Assembly (NCBI GenBank): GCA_004195615.1
Contig: PSPW01000006.1
Span: 1-64,000, forward strand
Source of the DNA: Methanobacteriota archaeon
GTDB lineage: Archaea; Thermoplasmatota; Poseidoniia; Poseidoniales; Thalassarchaeaceae
Direction: 5' to 3'
Length of the DNA: 64,000 nt
Shown: positions 40,749 to 49,576 of the stretch, in pieces
How the letters are laid out: the number at the start of each line of letters is the position of its first letter
Position numbering within the stretch: the stretch's first letter is position 1
Made by a program: the position numbers and the translations under genes
Notes under the pieces: generated by a model
Database searches by the model: none
What the model was told of the DNA's origin: nothing
What the model saw: only the letters and a program-made list of their open reading frames with translations

Positions 40749-41307
40749 TATTCGACTTGACGGCCTCTTTGATGATGTGATTGATAATCAATTGCATATC
40801 CTCTATTCTCTCCATTGACTGCGAGGGAACTAAGATGCATAATTCGGCTATTTCAGCCAATTTACCACCCCCCAAATCCCTGTAGTTTCCCGTAATCGCC
40901 ACAGTATTGCAGCCATTCTCTTTGGAAAACTCGATTCCGTTAATGACATTTTCAGAGTTACCAGATCCACTGAACCCTACTACCAAATCTCCAGGTTTGA
41001 TGAAAGTAGAAAGTTGTCCAACGAACACGTTTCCGTAATCTGTATCGTTTGCCCAAGCGGTCAGCGAGGATGAATTGTCTGAATGAGAAATGGTCCGGAG
41101 GGTCAATTCCTTGGACCAATCTCCTGCACTATGTGAAGGGGTTCCTGCACTCCCTCCATTGCCAATGAAGTGGACCGTTGCACCTGAGTCGCGTGCATTC
41201 TCGACAAGTTTCCAGAACTCTTCTAGCCTAGGAACGGGTAATTTCTCTATTGCCTCCACAAGTGAAGAAGCGTAAGACTCGGCGAATTCAGTAAAGTCGA
41301 AACCCAT
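40738..41307 (-). CDS. gmhA: Sedoheptulose-7-phosphate isomerase GmhA (SIS domain)
   Basis: Converts sedoheptulose 7-phosphate to glycero-manno-heptose 7-phosphate, the first step of nucleotide-heptose synthesis. 189 residues, ATG start. SIS-domain landmarks: HFIGNGGSAGTPSHSAGDWSKEL, the SSLTAWANDTDYGNVFVGQL segment distinctive of GmhA, VGFSGSGNSENVINGIEFSKENG, and a C-terminal MERIEDMQLIINHIIKE helix with the catalytic-type residues. Divergent from the archaeosortase gene across 57 bp. Confidence 0.9.
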   Translation of the reverse strand: MGFDFTEFAESYASSLVEAIEKLPVPRLEEFWKLVENARDSGATVHFIGNGGSAGTPSHSAGDWSKELTLRTISHSDNSSSLTAWANDTDYGNVFVGQLSTFIKPGDLVVGFSGSGNSENVINGIEFSKENGCNTVAITGNYRDLGGGKLAEIAELCILVPSQSMERIEDMQLIINHIIKEAVKSNNGL

Positions 41308-41364
41308 ATCTCCAGTAGTTCGGGAGGGGGCATCCTATTTACGGGTTGATGAAAGCAAGTGATT

Positions 41365-42384
41365 ATGGAAGACCCGATATCATCGATTGTGGGCTCATTC
41401 GCCAGTAGTCTCGGAATCTCCGATGTCACCATGCAGCTATTGATCGGATCATTTGGGTTGATTCTGATGGCAGTTGCATTTCATCACCATTCTGAGAGTT
41501 ATGCGAAAGGCTCTGCCATGATTTCGTGGCCATTAATCGGCCTCTTCTTCTATCTATACTCGGGACATTTCGTAGAGATATCCGATCCTGTACTGATATT
41601 CATGACTGCCGGAGCCCTTCCAGCAGGTCTTGCAATTTCCTATTGGGAGTGGACTGTCGAGGGAGAAACTGATGAGACGATAGTGTGGCTGAGGGGGTTC
41701 GTGGTTTGGTCCATGATTCCATACTACATTGTTTTCGGAGTACCATACCTCAACATGGCATTCGTGCAATTTACCGCAATCAGTGCCGAATTCATGCTAG
41801 AATTTGCAGGATTTGGTGGTTACGAGATTGGCACGATGATGATTGAGAGGCACGGAGAGGTCGCCATCCCAGTTTCTGATTGGGAAGGGAATCGGTTTGT
41901 GCTTAGTGAACCGCTGGGTGAGGGGGGCTTCTACGCACCCATGGTTAACGATGAAGGGGAGTCGATTGTTGCATTCATTTTGGCTTGCTCGGCTCTGCAG
42001 TCGATGACAGTGTTCATTGGGGCTATTGTGGCATTAAATTCGGTACATTGGAAGAGGCGTGCGAGGGCACTGCTAATCGTCATCCCAACTATACACGTTC
42101 TGAATGTTTTCAGGAATGCTGGAATTGTCTGGCTCACTGACACCTATAGAGGATGGAGCCTATCGGGAATGGGGATTTTTGATTTCGCCCATAGTTATGC
42201 TGCAAAGGTGGCTAGTCTTTTTGCAATGTTCCTGATGGCAATAGCACTGTTCGACCTTCTGCCAGAGCTTCATAGGCACGTAATGAAGGTACTGAACCCA
42301 GTAATTCATGTGACTAGGGTTATTGCTGGAGTTCTTGTTAGTGGCCTTGGTCTGGCTCGAAGACTCAGACAATTCTGGACCTGA
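41365..42384 (+). CDS. artA: Archaeosortase (exosortase-family membrane transpeptidase)
   Basis: 339 residues from the ATG at 41365 (GTG two codons upstream possible). Eight or so transmembrane segments. The exosortase/archaeosortase catalytic residues are visible: Cys208 in LACSALQSM, Arg250 in NVFRNAGIVWL, His276 in FDFAHSYAAK. The family removes PGF-CTERM-type sorting signals and transfers surface proteins to a lipid anchor. A PGF-CTERM protein is encoded at the right end of this window. The last 20 bp overlap the convergent Lhr gene. Confidence 0.88.
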   Translation: MEDPISSIVGSFASSLGISDVTMQLLIGSFGLILMAVAFHHHSESYAKGSAMISWPLIGLFFYLYSGHFVEISDPVLIFMTAGALPAGLAISYWEWTVEGETDETIVWLRGFVVWSMIPYYIVFGVPYLNMAFVQFTAISAEFMLEFAGFGGYEIGTMMIERHGEVAIPVSDWEGNRFVLSEPLGEGGFYAPMVNDEGESIVAFILACSALQSMTVFIGAIVALNSVHWKRRARALLIVIPTIHVLNVFRNAGIVWLTDTYRGWSLSGMGIFDFAHSYAAKVASLFAMFLMAIALFDLLPELHRHVMKVLNPVIHVTRVIAGVLVSGLGLARRLRQFWT

Positions 42385-45300
42385 TTCTGTCGAATAGCTT
42401 CCCAGATAGTGGCATATCGTGCTCCCATGCGAACTCCTTCATGACCCTAATCGCCTCTTTCTCCAATTCCGAGTCGCCGACGAAGTCAGTTAGCTCGATC
42501 TTGTTATTCCTCGTATTGGCCTTGAATGCAGCGATTGGGTCTTCCTTGTGGAAGACCAGATATGCAGAGCCAAAACCGAATCTCTCCCTGAGTATGCTTC
42601 CGAAATAGTGTATAAGAGGGTCAGAGGGGGGGATGACCAAGTCACGAGTTCGGCTAATTCTATCCATCCCCTCAAGCATATCCAGTCTGCCCCAGCAGAT
42701 ATCCTGAAGATCATCGACAAGGAACCCCTTAATCAGGGTCCCATCGTCCTCAAAGTCATGCATTACATCACTAATCTCTTCAGGGGCGAAAGAAGATCCA
42801 GCCAGTCTCTCTACTTGCTTGAGTGTGATTACTGGATAATCTTCTACCAGCGTCCGCAAATAGGATCTTTTGGCATCCCACAAGTCTACTTTTTGTGGTG
42901 GTTCGACCGTCCGGAAGCCTCCACGGTAGTCTTGGATTAGATGACCGCTCCTCACGAGAGGGGATACTAATTTTCGGAACTCTGACCTTGACATTGCATT
43001 CCTTTCCATGAATAAATCAGGATCGTTTGTGTCTCTGAAGAACTGGAGAATCTCCTCGTCCTCAGGATCGGTAGGTACGTTTCTAATTGAAAGCAGATTC
43101 TGAAAGTGAGAGTATCGAGCCCAAACAAGGTGACCTCGAAGATTTGAGCCTTGATGCAACTGGTGAGCGGCGACCATCGAATCGAGATTGACCCTGAACA
43201 TCTCGCAGCGTCCTCTGAGAGAGAAGTCATCCCGGAGCTCTGTGGCATTCTCAAGAGCAAGGGTTTCGTTTTCCCACCTGCTATTCTGATGAATTGAGTG
43301 ATGGTAGAACAGCATCCTATTGATCTCCTGTCTTGAACGTGGTTCGACTACACCTCCTCTGATGTACCTCACTTCATCGCCCATGGAGGTGAATCCCAAC
43401 TCAGATAGGATTTGCTGGATGTTATCATCGCAGTCATGGACTGGAACACCATTGAAGGCATGAAGTACAGAAACGTCAACGAGTCGGTCCCTGTAGTTCT
43501 CGAGTAGTTCGCCAAAAGTTTCCTTGAAGTCGTCTAGGTATGAGTGTGGGATGTTGATGTCTTTGATCTCGAGATAGTCGTTTACCACGAACATAAGGAC
43601 GCGCCCAATTGGATCCACTCCCTTGAATACTGGATAGTACCACCCCTGCTTGAGAAGGAGACGAACCTCCTGTATGAAACGGCTGCTGAATGGATCTGAC
43701 TGGGCCAGAATGCGCATTTTCCTATCCTCCGGAAGTGGAGAGAGTAGTCTTTCTGCATCCTCATGCGACGAGTAGTAATCAGTTGGTTCGGGTTGTAATG
43801 CTACCACCCTGGCAATTGAACCACTTCTCTCGAGTTCACGGAGTGTGTCAGCCAACTCCTCAACTGGCCTGGAGACGAACAAGCGTAGAGTATGTAGGCG
43901 AACTGGCCCAATTCTGGCAATTAGTTCAGATAAGGCCTTGTCGAATGGCAGGGGTTTGATACGCCCATGCAACCTCTTGAATATGGCCATGGATCTCTTC
44001 CTATTTGGAACATCGATGAATTGCTTTGCCACTACTAGTTGCCTTTCCATGTTCGATAGGGCCGACTTCAGACTCCTCTGAATATGTGCATTCGCCTTCC
44101 CCTTCGGATAATCGGCGAATAGATCATTTCTGGAAATTCCTTCTTCGGGTATCTTCTCTATCAGCTCCTCTTCCAGTGGCCCGAACCAAGGCTCCCCCCG
44201 GAGACCCATCAGCATTGGCAGTTTTTCACTAAGTGTGTATCCGACTCGATTGTGAAGGAGCCTTCCATTGTATACGTCGGAGTCATGCTTAATGTCCTTC
44301 CAATCACGGAATCTGTAGTTCTCGACCCTATGCAGTAGCTCTTCTCGTCTCTGCACGAAGGTCAGATTACGAATTACATCAGCTGGCTCTTCGAACGTCG
44401 AGAATGATTTGTTTAGAATCAATGTCTGGAGAGTTCGATAGTCGATGACATTGAATTCCCCACCAGTAATCCTGTATTCATCGATTCTGAGAATGAACTC
44501 TCCCTCACCTGTTTGTGTGAAGAAGCCAATTGAGACTAGATTGCGCATCTCGAGCTCCTGGAGAACCGACTCTACTTGAGCAGAAGGGAACGGTAGACGG
44601 CCGCTGAGTGATTCTATGGTCTGCGGTCCCTCTGATCCTAACATATCGAGGAGTTTTAGCCTCAGGCAGTCCATTGGGTCAGAGAGGGTTTTTTTCTTCC
44701 AATTGGATGGTTCTCCACCCACAAAGCCTTCACCAATCTCGTAAGTCAGACCGCCGGTGTACAGTTCTCTGAGATCGTCCATCTCAGCCGCTCCAGCTAC
44801 TGCTAGACATCCAAGGGTACCGTGAACTTCAGTCATCCTCATCGAAAACCACTTTCCGTCAATCTTTTCGAGGCCGGTTCCACGGACCTTGGTAATCAGG
44901 TCCCTCTCTGCTAGTTCGTGAACCCATGAACGCAGTGTTTCGAATTCTATATCCTTGAGCTTGTCACTGTACAATGGGTGCGTGAGTTGCCTCTCTAGAC
45001 CACCCCCCATGTCCATCAGCCTAAGTAGTTCAGTGGCATTGGTTGGCACAGATACCTTCGATTGATAGTAATCACCCAGTTTTTCTTTGTCGAGCTCGGT
45101 TGCGAGTGATCTTGCTCCGAGTAGGCGTCGCAGGATCTCTGGATCAATATCCTTGATCAGATAGGCCCTGGTTCGGAGGGAAAGCAAGTCTTCGAATGAG
45201 GACATGAAGAGAGTCAGACCCAAAGGAGAAGGGATCTTGACTCGACGGTGGACAATTCGAACGTCCTCGCTATCCATTCTTTCCATGAACTGTCTGAGTT

Positions 45301-47662
45301 GGTCCATCCCCAAGTCAGTAGTGAGAATCTCATTCATCGCCTCCCTCACAATTACTGAATCGTCCATCTTCCTATGACGATTCATTATCTGCTCTGCATT
45401 GGTTTGGTATTGCTTCGGACTAACTTCTTCGGCTCCAATTCTACGAGGATTGAGCATACTCCTAGATGAGACCTCTCGAAAACGTTTTGCAAATAGCTGC
45501 GAGTCAATCAGGTACTTGTTCAAGATTTCCTCACTGGCCCTCCCACGAAAAACCTCCGGAATTAACGAAACCTCTACTTCGTGGCTCAATTTTGCCATGA
45601 AGCCATTCTCATCGAAGGACAGTTCGTGCACGATGATATCATCCCTGGTTGCCATTCCTGCAAACAGATACCCTAGTGCAAGGTTGAATGCCCGTCCCCT
45701 GCAAGTAGTTACGACATAGGTTGGAAGTGGTGCTTCTACTTGCTCAACGAGAATTCGGTCTTGAGATGGGACCTGGAAGGTTGTAGCTGAATGCTCATCG
45801 AGGAACTGAGTTAATGCGTTGGCTACGGGTCTATTAAGGCCCAAGACGTCCATTAGGAAAGGAGTAATCGAATTGCCTGTGCGATATTGAACAGAGAGGA
45901 TACTCAATAATCCGAGAACCTCATTGCTTAGTTCGGTAGTTCGGCTCATCGCTTCGCCCGTCCAAGATGGAATAGTGGGCCTGAATCCAGTTGCAGGGGT
46001 GACATTCACCCTTGTCCCTATTACGTTGGCAACCCTATATGTCGAACCCCCCAGAAGGAAGACGTCTCCGTTCCTCATACTGGAAACGAATGAGGAAGAA
46101 AGCTGTCCAACGAGGGTACCGTCAGAAGTGAAAACTAGGTAGTTATTGTCAGGAGCTATGGTCCCTATATTGGTATAGTAAATCATCTGGGCGTAGCCCC
46201 TCTTTCCGAAACGATTCTCCTCCCAGTCGACCCAGATTCGCCTCTCTTCGTCCAGCATATCGAGGACTTCGATGAAGTCATCATTGGGAAGATTACGATA
46301 TGGCCAAGAGGCTTGCACGAGCTCGTATGCTTCGTCTATGTCCCATTCCCTGATAATAGTCAATCCAATCAGGAACTGAGCTAGGACGTCGAGGGAGTTC
46401 TGAGGGAACTTGAGCAGATCCATATTCCCCGAAAGTATTCCGTTCTGAAGTGCCACGATCTCGAGTAGATCATGAGGTGAAGTGGGCAGGAACCTAGCTC
46501 TGGGCAGACCCCCTACTTGGTGACCGGCCCTGCCAATTCTCTGAAGTGCGGTGGCTATGGAACCTGGAGATCCAACTTGGATTACCAAGTCCACTGAACC
46601 GATATCAATCCCCAATTCCAAGCTTGAAGAAGATACCACACATCTCAGTTTTCCATCTTTTAGCCTCTGCTCGACATCTAGTCGGATAGATTTGTCCATA
46701 GAACCATGATGACCCTCAACGCCGGCCACACCTGCAACTTTGAGCCGTTGGACGAATGTTTCTGTCATGTTCCTTGTATTTACGAAAACCAGAGTTGTAG
46801 TATGGGCCTCCACTAGTTCCTTGATCCTGTCGATATTGTGATCTAGAACCTCCTTCACTGGGATGGATGTGAATCTCGGCGTGGGCAGGATGATGTCGAG
46901 GTCTAATTTCCTGGACCCTGATATCTTAGCTATCGAGACTCTCTGGTGATTCCCTCCATCTTCTCGAGAATCGCTGGCAACTAGAAACTCAGCAACTTCG
47001 TTAAGGGGCTCCATTGTTGCGCTAATTCCAATCCTCTGCACATCAGAATCGACGACTGAGTCCATTAGTGCGAGGCTTAGAGAAAGGTGAGTGCCTCTTT
47101 TTGAGGGAACTAAAGAGTGCATCTCGTCGACAATCAACCACTTCAAATCATTCAGAAGCGGACGGAACCTCTTCGAGGCAAGAGCAAGGCCCAATGATTC
47201 AGGTGTCGTGATAAGGATATGAGGGGGTTTCCTGAGCATCCTCTCGCGTTCATTCCGTGGAGTGTCCCCCGTTCTAAGACCAACTTTGATCTCTTGGGCC
47301 CTATCCGGTAGAAATTTTTCCTTTATCTCAGTAAGAGGGCCAATAAGATTCTTTTGAATGTCGTTTGCTAGGGCTTTAATTGGGGAGATATAGATACATT
47401 GTACAGTGTCTGGAAGCGTACCGTTCAGAGATTTACGAACCAAGTCGTCAATTATTGAAAGAAACGCCGTTAATGTCTTCCCAGAACCAGTGGGAGAGCA
47501 TAGAAGTAGGTGCTCGCCTGCTAATATCTGGGGAATGGCAACTTTCTGGGGCTCTGTGAAATCAGGGAAAGTGTCTTGGAACCAATTTCTCACTGGAGGT
47601 GAGAGTTTGCTCAGAATGTCTTCGGTCTCGGAAAGTTCTGAGACGTAGGTTATTTCTGGCAT
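42365..47662 (-). CDS. lhr: Very large Lhr-type superfamily 2 helicase
   Basis: 1765 residues from the ATG at 47662. Helicase core in the first ~650 residues: Q-motif region FTEPQKVAIPQILAGE, Walker A SPTGSGKT (56-63), DEMH box in LIVDEMHSL, GISATM, and the Lhr-type second RecA domain with VVSSSSLELGIDIGSVDLVIQVGSPGS and QRIGRAGH. Followed by a winged-helix/Lhr core region and a further ~1000 residues of mostly helical sequence with several winged-helix-like units near the end (TLKQVERLAGSSFAPEEISDVM). Archaeal Lhr is usually ~850-950 aa, and E. coli Lhr ~1540. Lhr acts in DNA repair/recombination. Confidence 0.92.
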   Translation of the reverse strand: MPEITYVSELSETEDILSKLSPPVRNWFQDTFPDFTEPQKVAIPQILAGEHLLLCSPTGSGKTLTAFLSIIDDLVRKSLNGTLPDTVQCIYISPIKALANDIQKNLIGPLTEIKEKFLPDRAQEIKVGLRTGDTPRNERERMLRKPPHILITTPESLGLALASKRFRPLLNDLKWLIVDEMHSLVPSKRGTHLSLSLALMDSVVDSDVQRIGISATMEPLNEVAEFLVASDSREDGGNHQRVSIAKISGSRKLDLDIILPTPRFTSIPVKEVLDHNIDRIKELVEAHTTTLVFVNTRNMTETFVQRLKVAGVAGVEGHHGSMDKSIRLDVEQRLKDGKLRCVVSSSSLELGIDIGSVDLVIQVGSPGSIATALQRIGRAGHQVGGLPRARFLPTSPHDLLEIVALQNGILSGNMDLLKFPQNSLDVLAQFLIGLTIIREWDIDEAYELVQASWPYRNLPNDDFIEVLDMLDEERRIWVDWEENRFGKRGYAQMIYYTNIGTIAPDNNYLVFTSDGTLVGQLSSSFVSSMRNGDVFLLGGSTYRVANVIGTRVNVTPATGFRPTIPSWTGEAMSRTTELSNEVLGLLSILSVQYRTGNSITPFLMDVLGLNRPVANALTQFLDEHSATTFQVPSQDRILVEQVEAPLPTYVVTTCRGRAFNLALGYLFAGMATRDDIIVHELSFDENGFMAKLSHEVEVSLIPEVFRGRASEEILNKYLIDSQLFAKRFREVSSRSMLNPRRIGAEEVSPKQYQTNAEQIMNRHRKMDDSVIVREAMNEILTTDLGMDQLRQFMERMDSEDVRIVHRRVKIPSPLGLTLFMSSFEDLLSLRTRAYLIKDIDPEILRRLLGARSLATELDKEKLGDYYQSKVSVPTNATELLRLMDMGGGLERQLTHPLYSDKLKDIEFETLRSWVHELAERDLITKVRGTGLEKIDGKWFSMRMTEVHGTLGCLAVAGAAEMDDLRELYTGGLTYEIGEGFVGGEPSNWKKKTLSDPMDCLRLKLLDMLGSEGPQTIESLSGRLPFPSAQVESVLQELEMRNLVSIGFFTQTGEGEFILRIDEYRITGGEFNVIDYRTLQTLILNKSFSTFEEPADVIRNLTFVQRREELLHRVENYRFRDWKDIKHDSDVYNGRLLHNRVGYTLSEKLPMLMGLRGEPWFGPLEEELIEKIPEEGISRNDLFADYPKGKANAHIQRSLKSALSNMERQLVVAKQFIDVPNRKRSMAIFKRLHGRIKPLPFDKALSELIARIGPVRLHTLRLFVSRPVEELADTLRELERSGSIARVVALQPEPTDYYSSHEDAERLLSPLPEDRKMRILAQSDPFSSRFIQEVRLLLKQGWYYPVFKGVDPIGRVLMFVVNDYLEIKDINIPHSYLDDFKETFGELLENYRDRLVDVSVLHAFNGVPVHDCDDNIQQILSELGFTSMGDEVRYIRGGVVEPRSRQEINRMLFYHHSIHQNSRWENETLALENATELRDDFSLRGRCEMFRVNLDSMVAAHQLHQGSNLRGHLVWARYSHFQNLLSIRNVPTDPEDEEILQFFRDTNDPDLFMERNAMSRSEFRKLVSPLVRSGHLIQDYRGGFRTVEPPQKVDLWDAKRSYLRTLVEDYPVITLKQVERLAGSSFAPEEISDVMHDFEDDGTLIKGFLVDDLQDICWGRLDMLEGMDRISRTRDLVIPPSDPLIHYFGSILRERFGFGSAYLVFHKEDPIAAFKANTRNNKIELTDFVGDSELEKEAIRVMKEFAWEHDMPLSGKLFDRIRSRIV

Positions 47663-47836
47663 TTTTTCCAATCCACCTTGCGTTTCAGGGTATCGATTGC
47701 ATAAATGAATGCTTCTCAATAAACAGTACAAATTCGTAAAAAAATGCCCGAATATCTTACCATGGCCTCTCAATCGAGGCAAAGACCCTTTGCACTAGGA
47801 TGGCTTGAAAACCACGGTTGATTGTCGTTAGTCCAT

Positions 47837-49555
47837 ATGGACGAGAATGGAAGGATGTCCAGATTGTCCTCCCTACTTCGCAGAAGAGGAGTCGTGCTCC
47901 CATCATTCGAGATATATGGTGGCGTGTCGGGACTTGTTGACTACGGACCAGTGGGTGCTAGGATTAAGCGTCGGGTGGTTAATTCATGGATTGAACACTG
48001 GAGCAAAGTGCCCAACGTAGTAGAGATTGATTCTCCGACAATCACTCCAGAGTCGGTTCTGGTAGCGAGTGGTCATGTTGGAGAGTTCAACGACAAGATG
48101 TCGGAATGCAAGTCCTGCAGCGGTGCATTTCGAAGTGATCACCTACTAGGCAATCATCACGAGAATCTCGACTCTCTAGATTCAGTTGAGCTTGATGCGT
48201 TGTTTGTAAAGGAGGGGATCAAGTGTCCCAGTTGTGATGCTCAGGATTGGGAGAAGACGAGTCCGATGAATCTGATGTTTCAAACCAGTATTGGCGCGAT
48301 GGGCAGTTCTAGAACCGCTTTCATGAGGCCTGAGACTGCTCAGGGGATGTTCATGCTTTATCCAGCGCTCTACAGGCATTTTAGGCAGAGACTGCCCTTC
48401 GGAGCAATGCAAACCGGCAAGGGGTATAGGAACGAAATTAGTCCGCGTCAGGGAATGATAAGACTTAGGGAATTCAATATGGCAGAATTGGAGTATTTCA
48501 TTGATCCGGAAGATCCGCCTTCTAGTGACTTGAGCAGTTGGCCTGGTATTGTTCGTATTTTGCCCGACCCAGATGGCCCCCACTCTGGTGAGAAAGAGGC
48601 CACATTCGAAGAAGTATTCGAAGCAGGAATAGTCAAGCATCCCACCGTGGCTTGGTTCCTAGCCATGACGATGCAGTTCCTAGAGGATGTGGGCATTGAT
48701 CCTTCAAAAGTTAGATTCAGGCAACACGCTAGTTCCGAGATGGCTCATTACGCATCTGACTGCTGGGACTGTGAGATAAATGGGGAACATGGTTGGATTG
48801 AAGTTGTAGGGATAGCGAATAGAACATGTCATGATTTGGAGTCACACGAGAAGTTTTCTAAATCTGGGCTGATGCGGGCATGGAGAAACTATGATTCCCC
48901 AGTGAAGGAGAGCAGAGAGGTTCTCAAACCGATAGGATCGGTGGTTGGCCCTGTTTTCAGGGAAAGGGCTTCCGAGGTTTCTCTTGCCCTCTCGGAATTA
49001 ACCGATTTACCAAAAAAATTGCCCTTCGCACTCTTACTTGCAGATGGAACTAGTGTAGAAATCAGTGAAGATATGGTGACTAGAAGTTACCAGGACTCTG
49101 TAGTTTCTGGAGAGTACTTCACACCCCATGTAATCGAGCCTGCATTCGGAATCGATAGGATTATTTGGCATATCTTAGATCACAACTATCTGGAATTGGA
49201 AAAAGAAGATGAGAAGTACACGATTTTATCCCTAGAACCTTCTGTTGCCCCTTATGACCTCGTTGTATTGCCACTTTTCGACAAGGATGGGATGGATTTA
49301 ATGGCAAGAGAGTTGTTAGTCCGAATTGGTTCAATCTCTGGGGTTATCGCAGAAATAGATACTAGCAGGTCAATAGGTAGAAGATACGCCAGATCAGACG
49401 AGATTGGAGTCCCGTGGGCTGTGACAGTCGATCATCAGTCTCTCGATGACAGTACAGTGACAATTAGAAGAAGGGATGATCAGAAGCAGGTTCGCATAGA
49501 TACCGATTCCCTCATTGGGTGTCTAATTTCTGGCTCCCTGTCATCTCTATTCTAG
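47837..49555 (+). CDS. glyS: Glycyl-tRNA synthetase, archaeal/eukaryotic type
   Basis: Charges tRNA-Gly. 572 residues from the ATG at 47837 (TTG five codons upstream). Class II alpha2-type: RRRGVVLPSFEIYGGVSGLVDYGPVGARIKRRVVNSW at the start, LMFQTSIGAMG...FMRPETAQGMF (motif 2 zone), YRNEISPRQGMIRLREFNMAELEYFID, HASSEMAHYASDCWDCE, and PAFGIDRIIWHILDHNY (motif 3). C-terminal anticodon-binding domain. A zinc-type CKSC ... CPSC insertion lies near residues 95-140. Confidence 0.96.
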   Translation: MDENGRMSRLSSLLRRRGVVLPSFEIYGGVSGLVDYGPVGARIKRRVVNSWIEHWSKVPNVVEIDSPTITPESVLVASGHVGEFNDKMSECKSCSGAFRSDHLLGNHHENLDSLDSVELDALFVKEGIKCPSCDAQDWEKTSPMNLMFQTSIGAMGSSRTAFMRPETAQGMFMLYPALYRHFRQRLPFGAMQTGKGYRNEISPRQGMIRLREFNMAELEYFIDPEDPPSSDLSSWPGIVRILPDPDGPHSGEKEATFEEVFEAGIVKHPTVAWFLAMTMQFLEDVGIDPSKVRFRQHASSEMAHYASDCWDCEINGEHGWIEVVGIANRTCHDLESHEKFSKSGLMRAWRNYDSPVKESREVLKPIGSVVGPVFRERASEVSLALSELTDLPKKLPFALLLADGTSVEISEDMVTRSYQDSVVSGEYFTPHVIEPAFGIDRIIWHILDHNYLELEKEDEKYTILSLEPSVAPYDLVVLPLFDKDGMDLMARELLVRIGSISGVIAEIDTSRSIGRRYARSDEIGVPWAVTVDHQSLDDSTVTIRRRDDQKQVRIDTDSLIGCLISGSLSSLF

Positions 49556-49576
49556 GCTAATCTTCAAGTGTCGCCG

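Noticed and set aside
47663-47836. Possible tRNA or small RNA gene in the Lhr-glyS gap
   Set aside because: It is the longest gap (174 bp), but no cloverleaf, box C/D motif or conserved T-loop (GTTCxAxxC) was found; it most likely holds the two divergent promoters.
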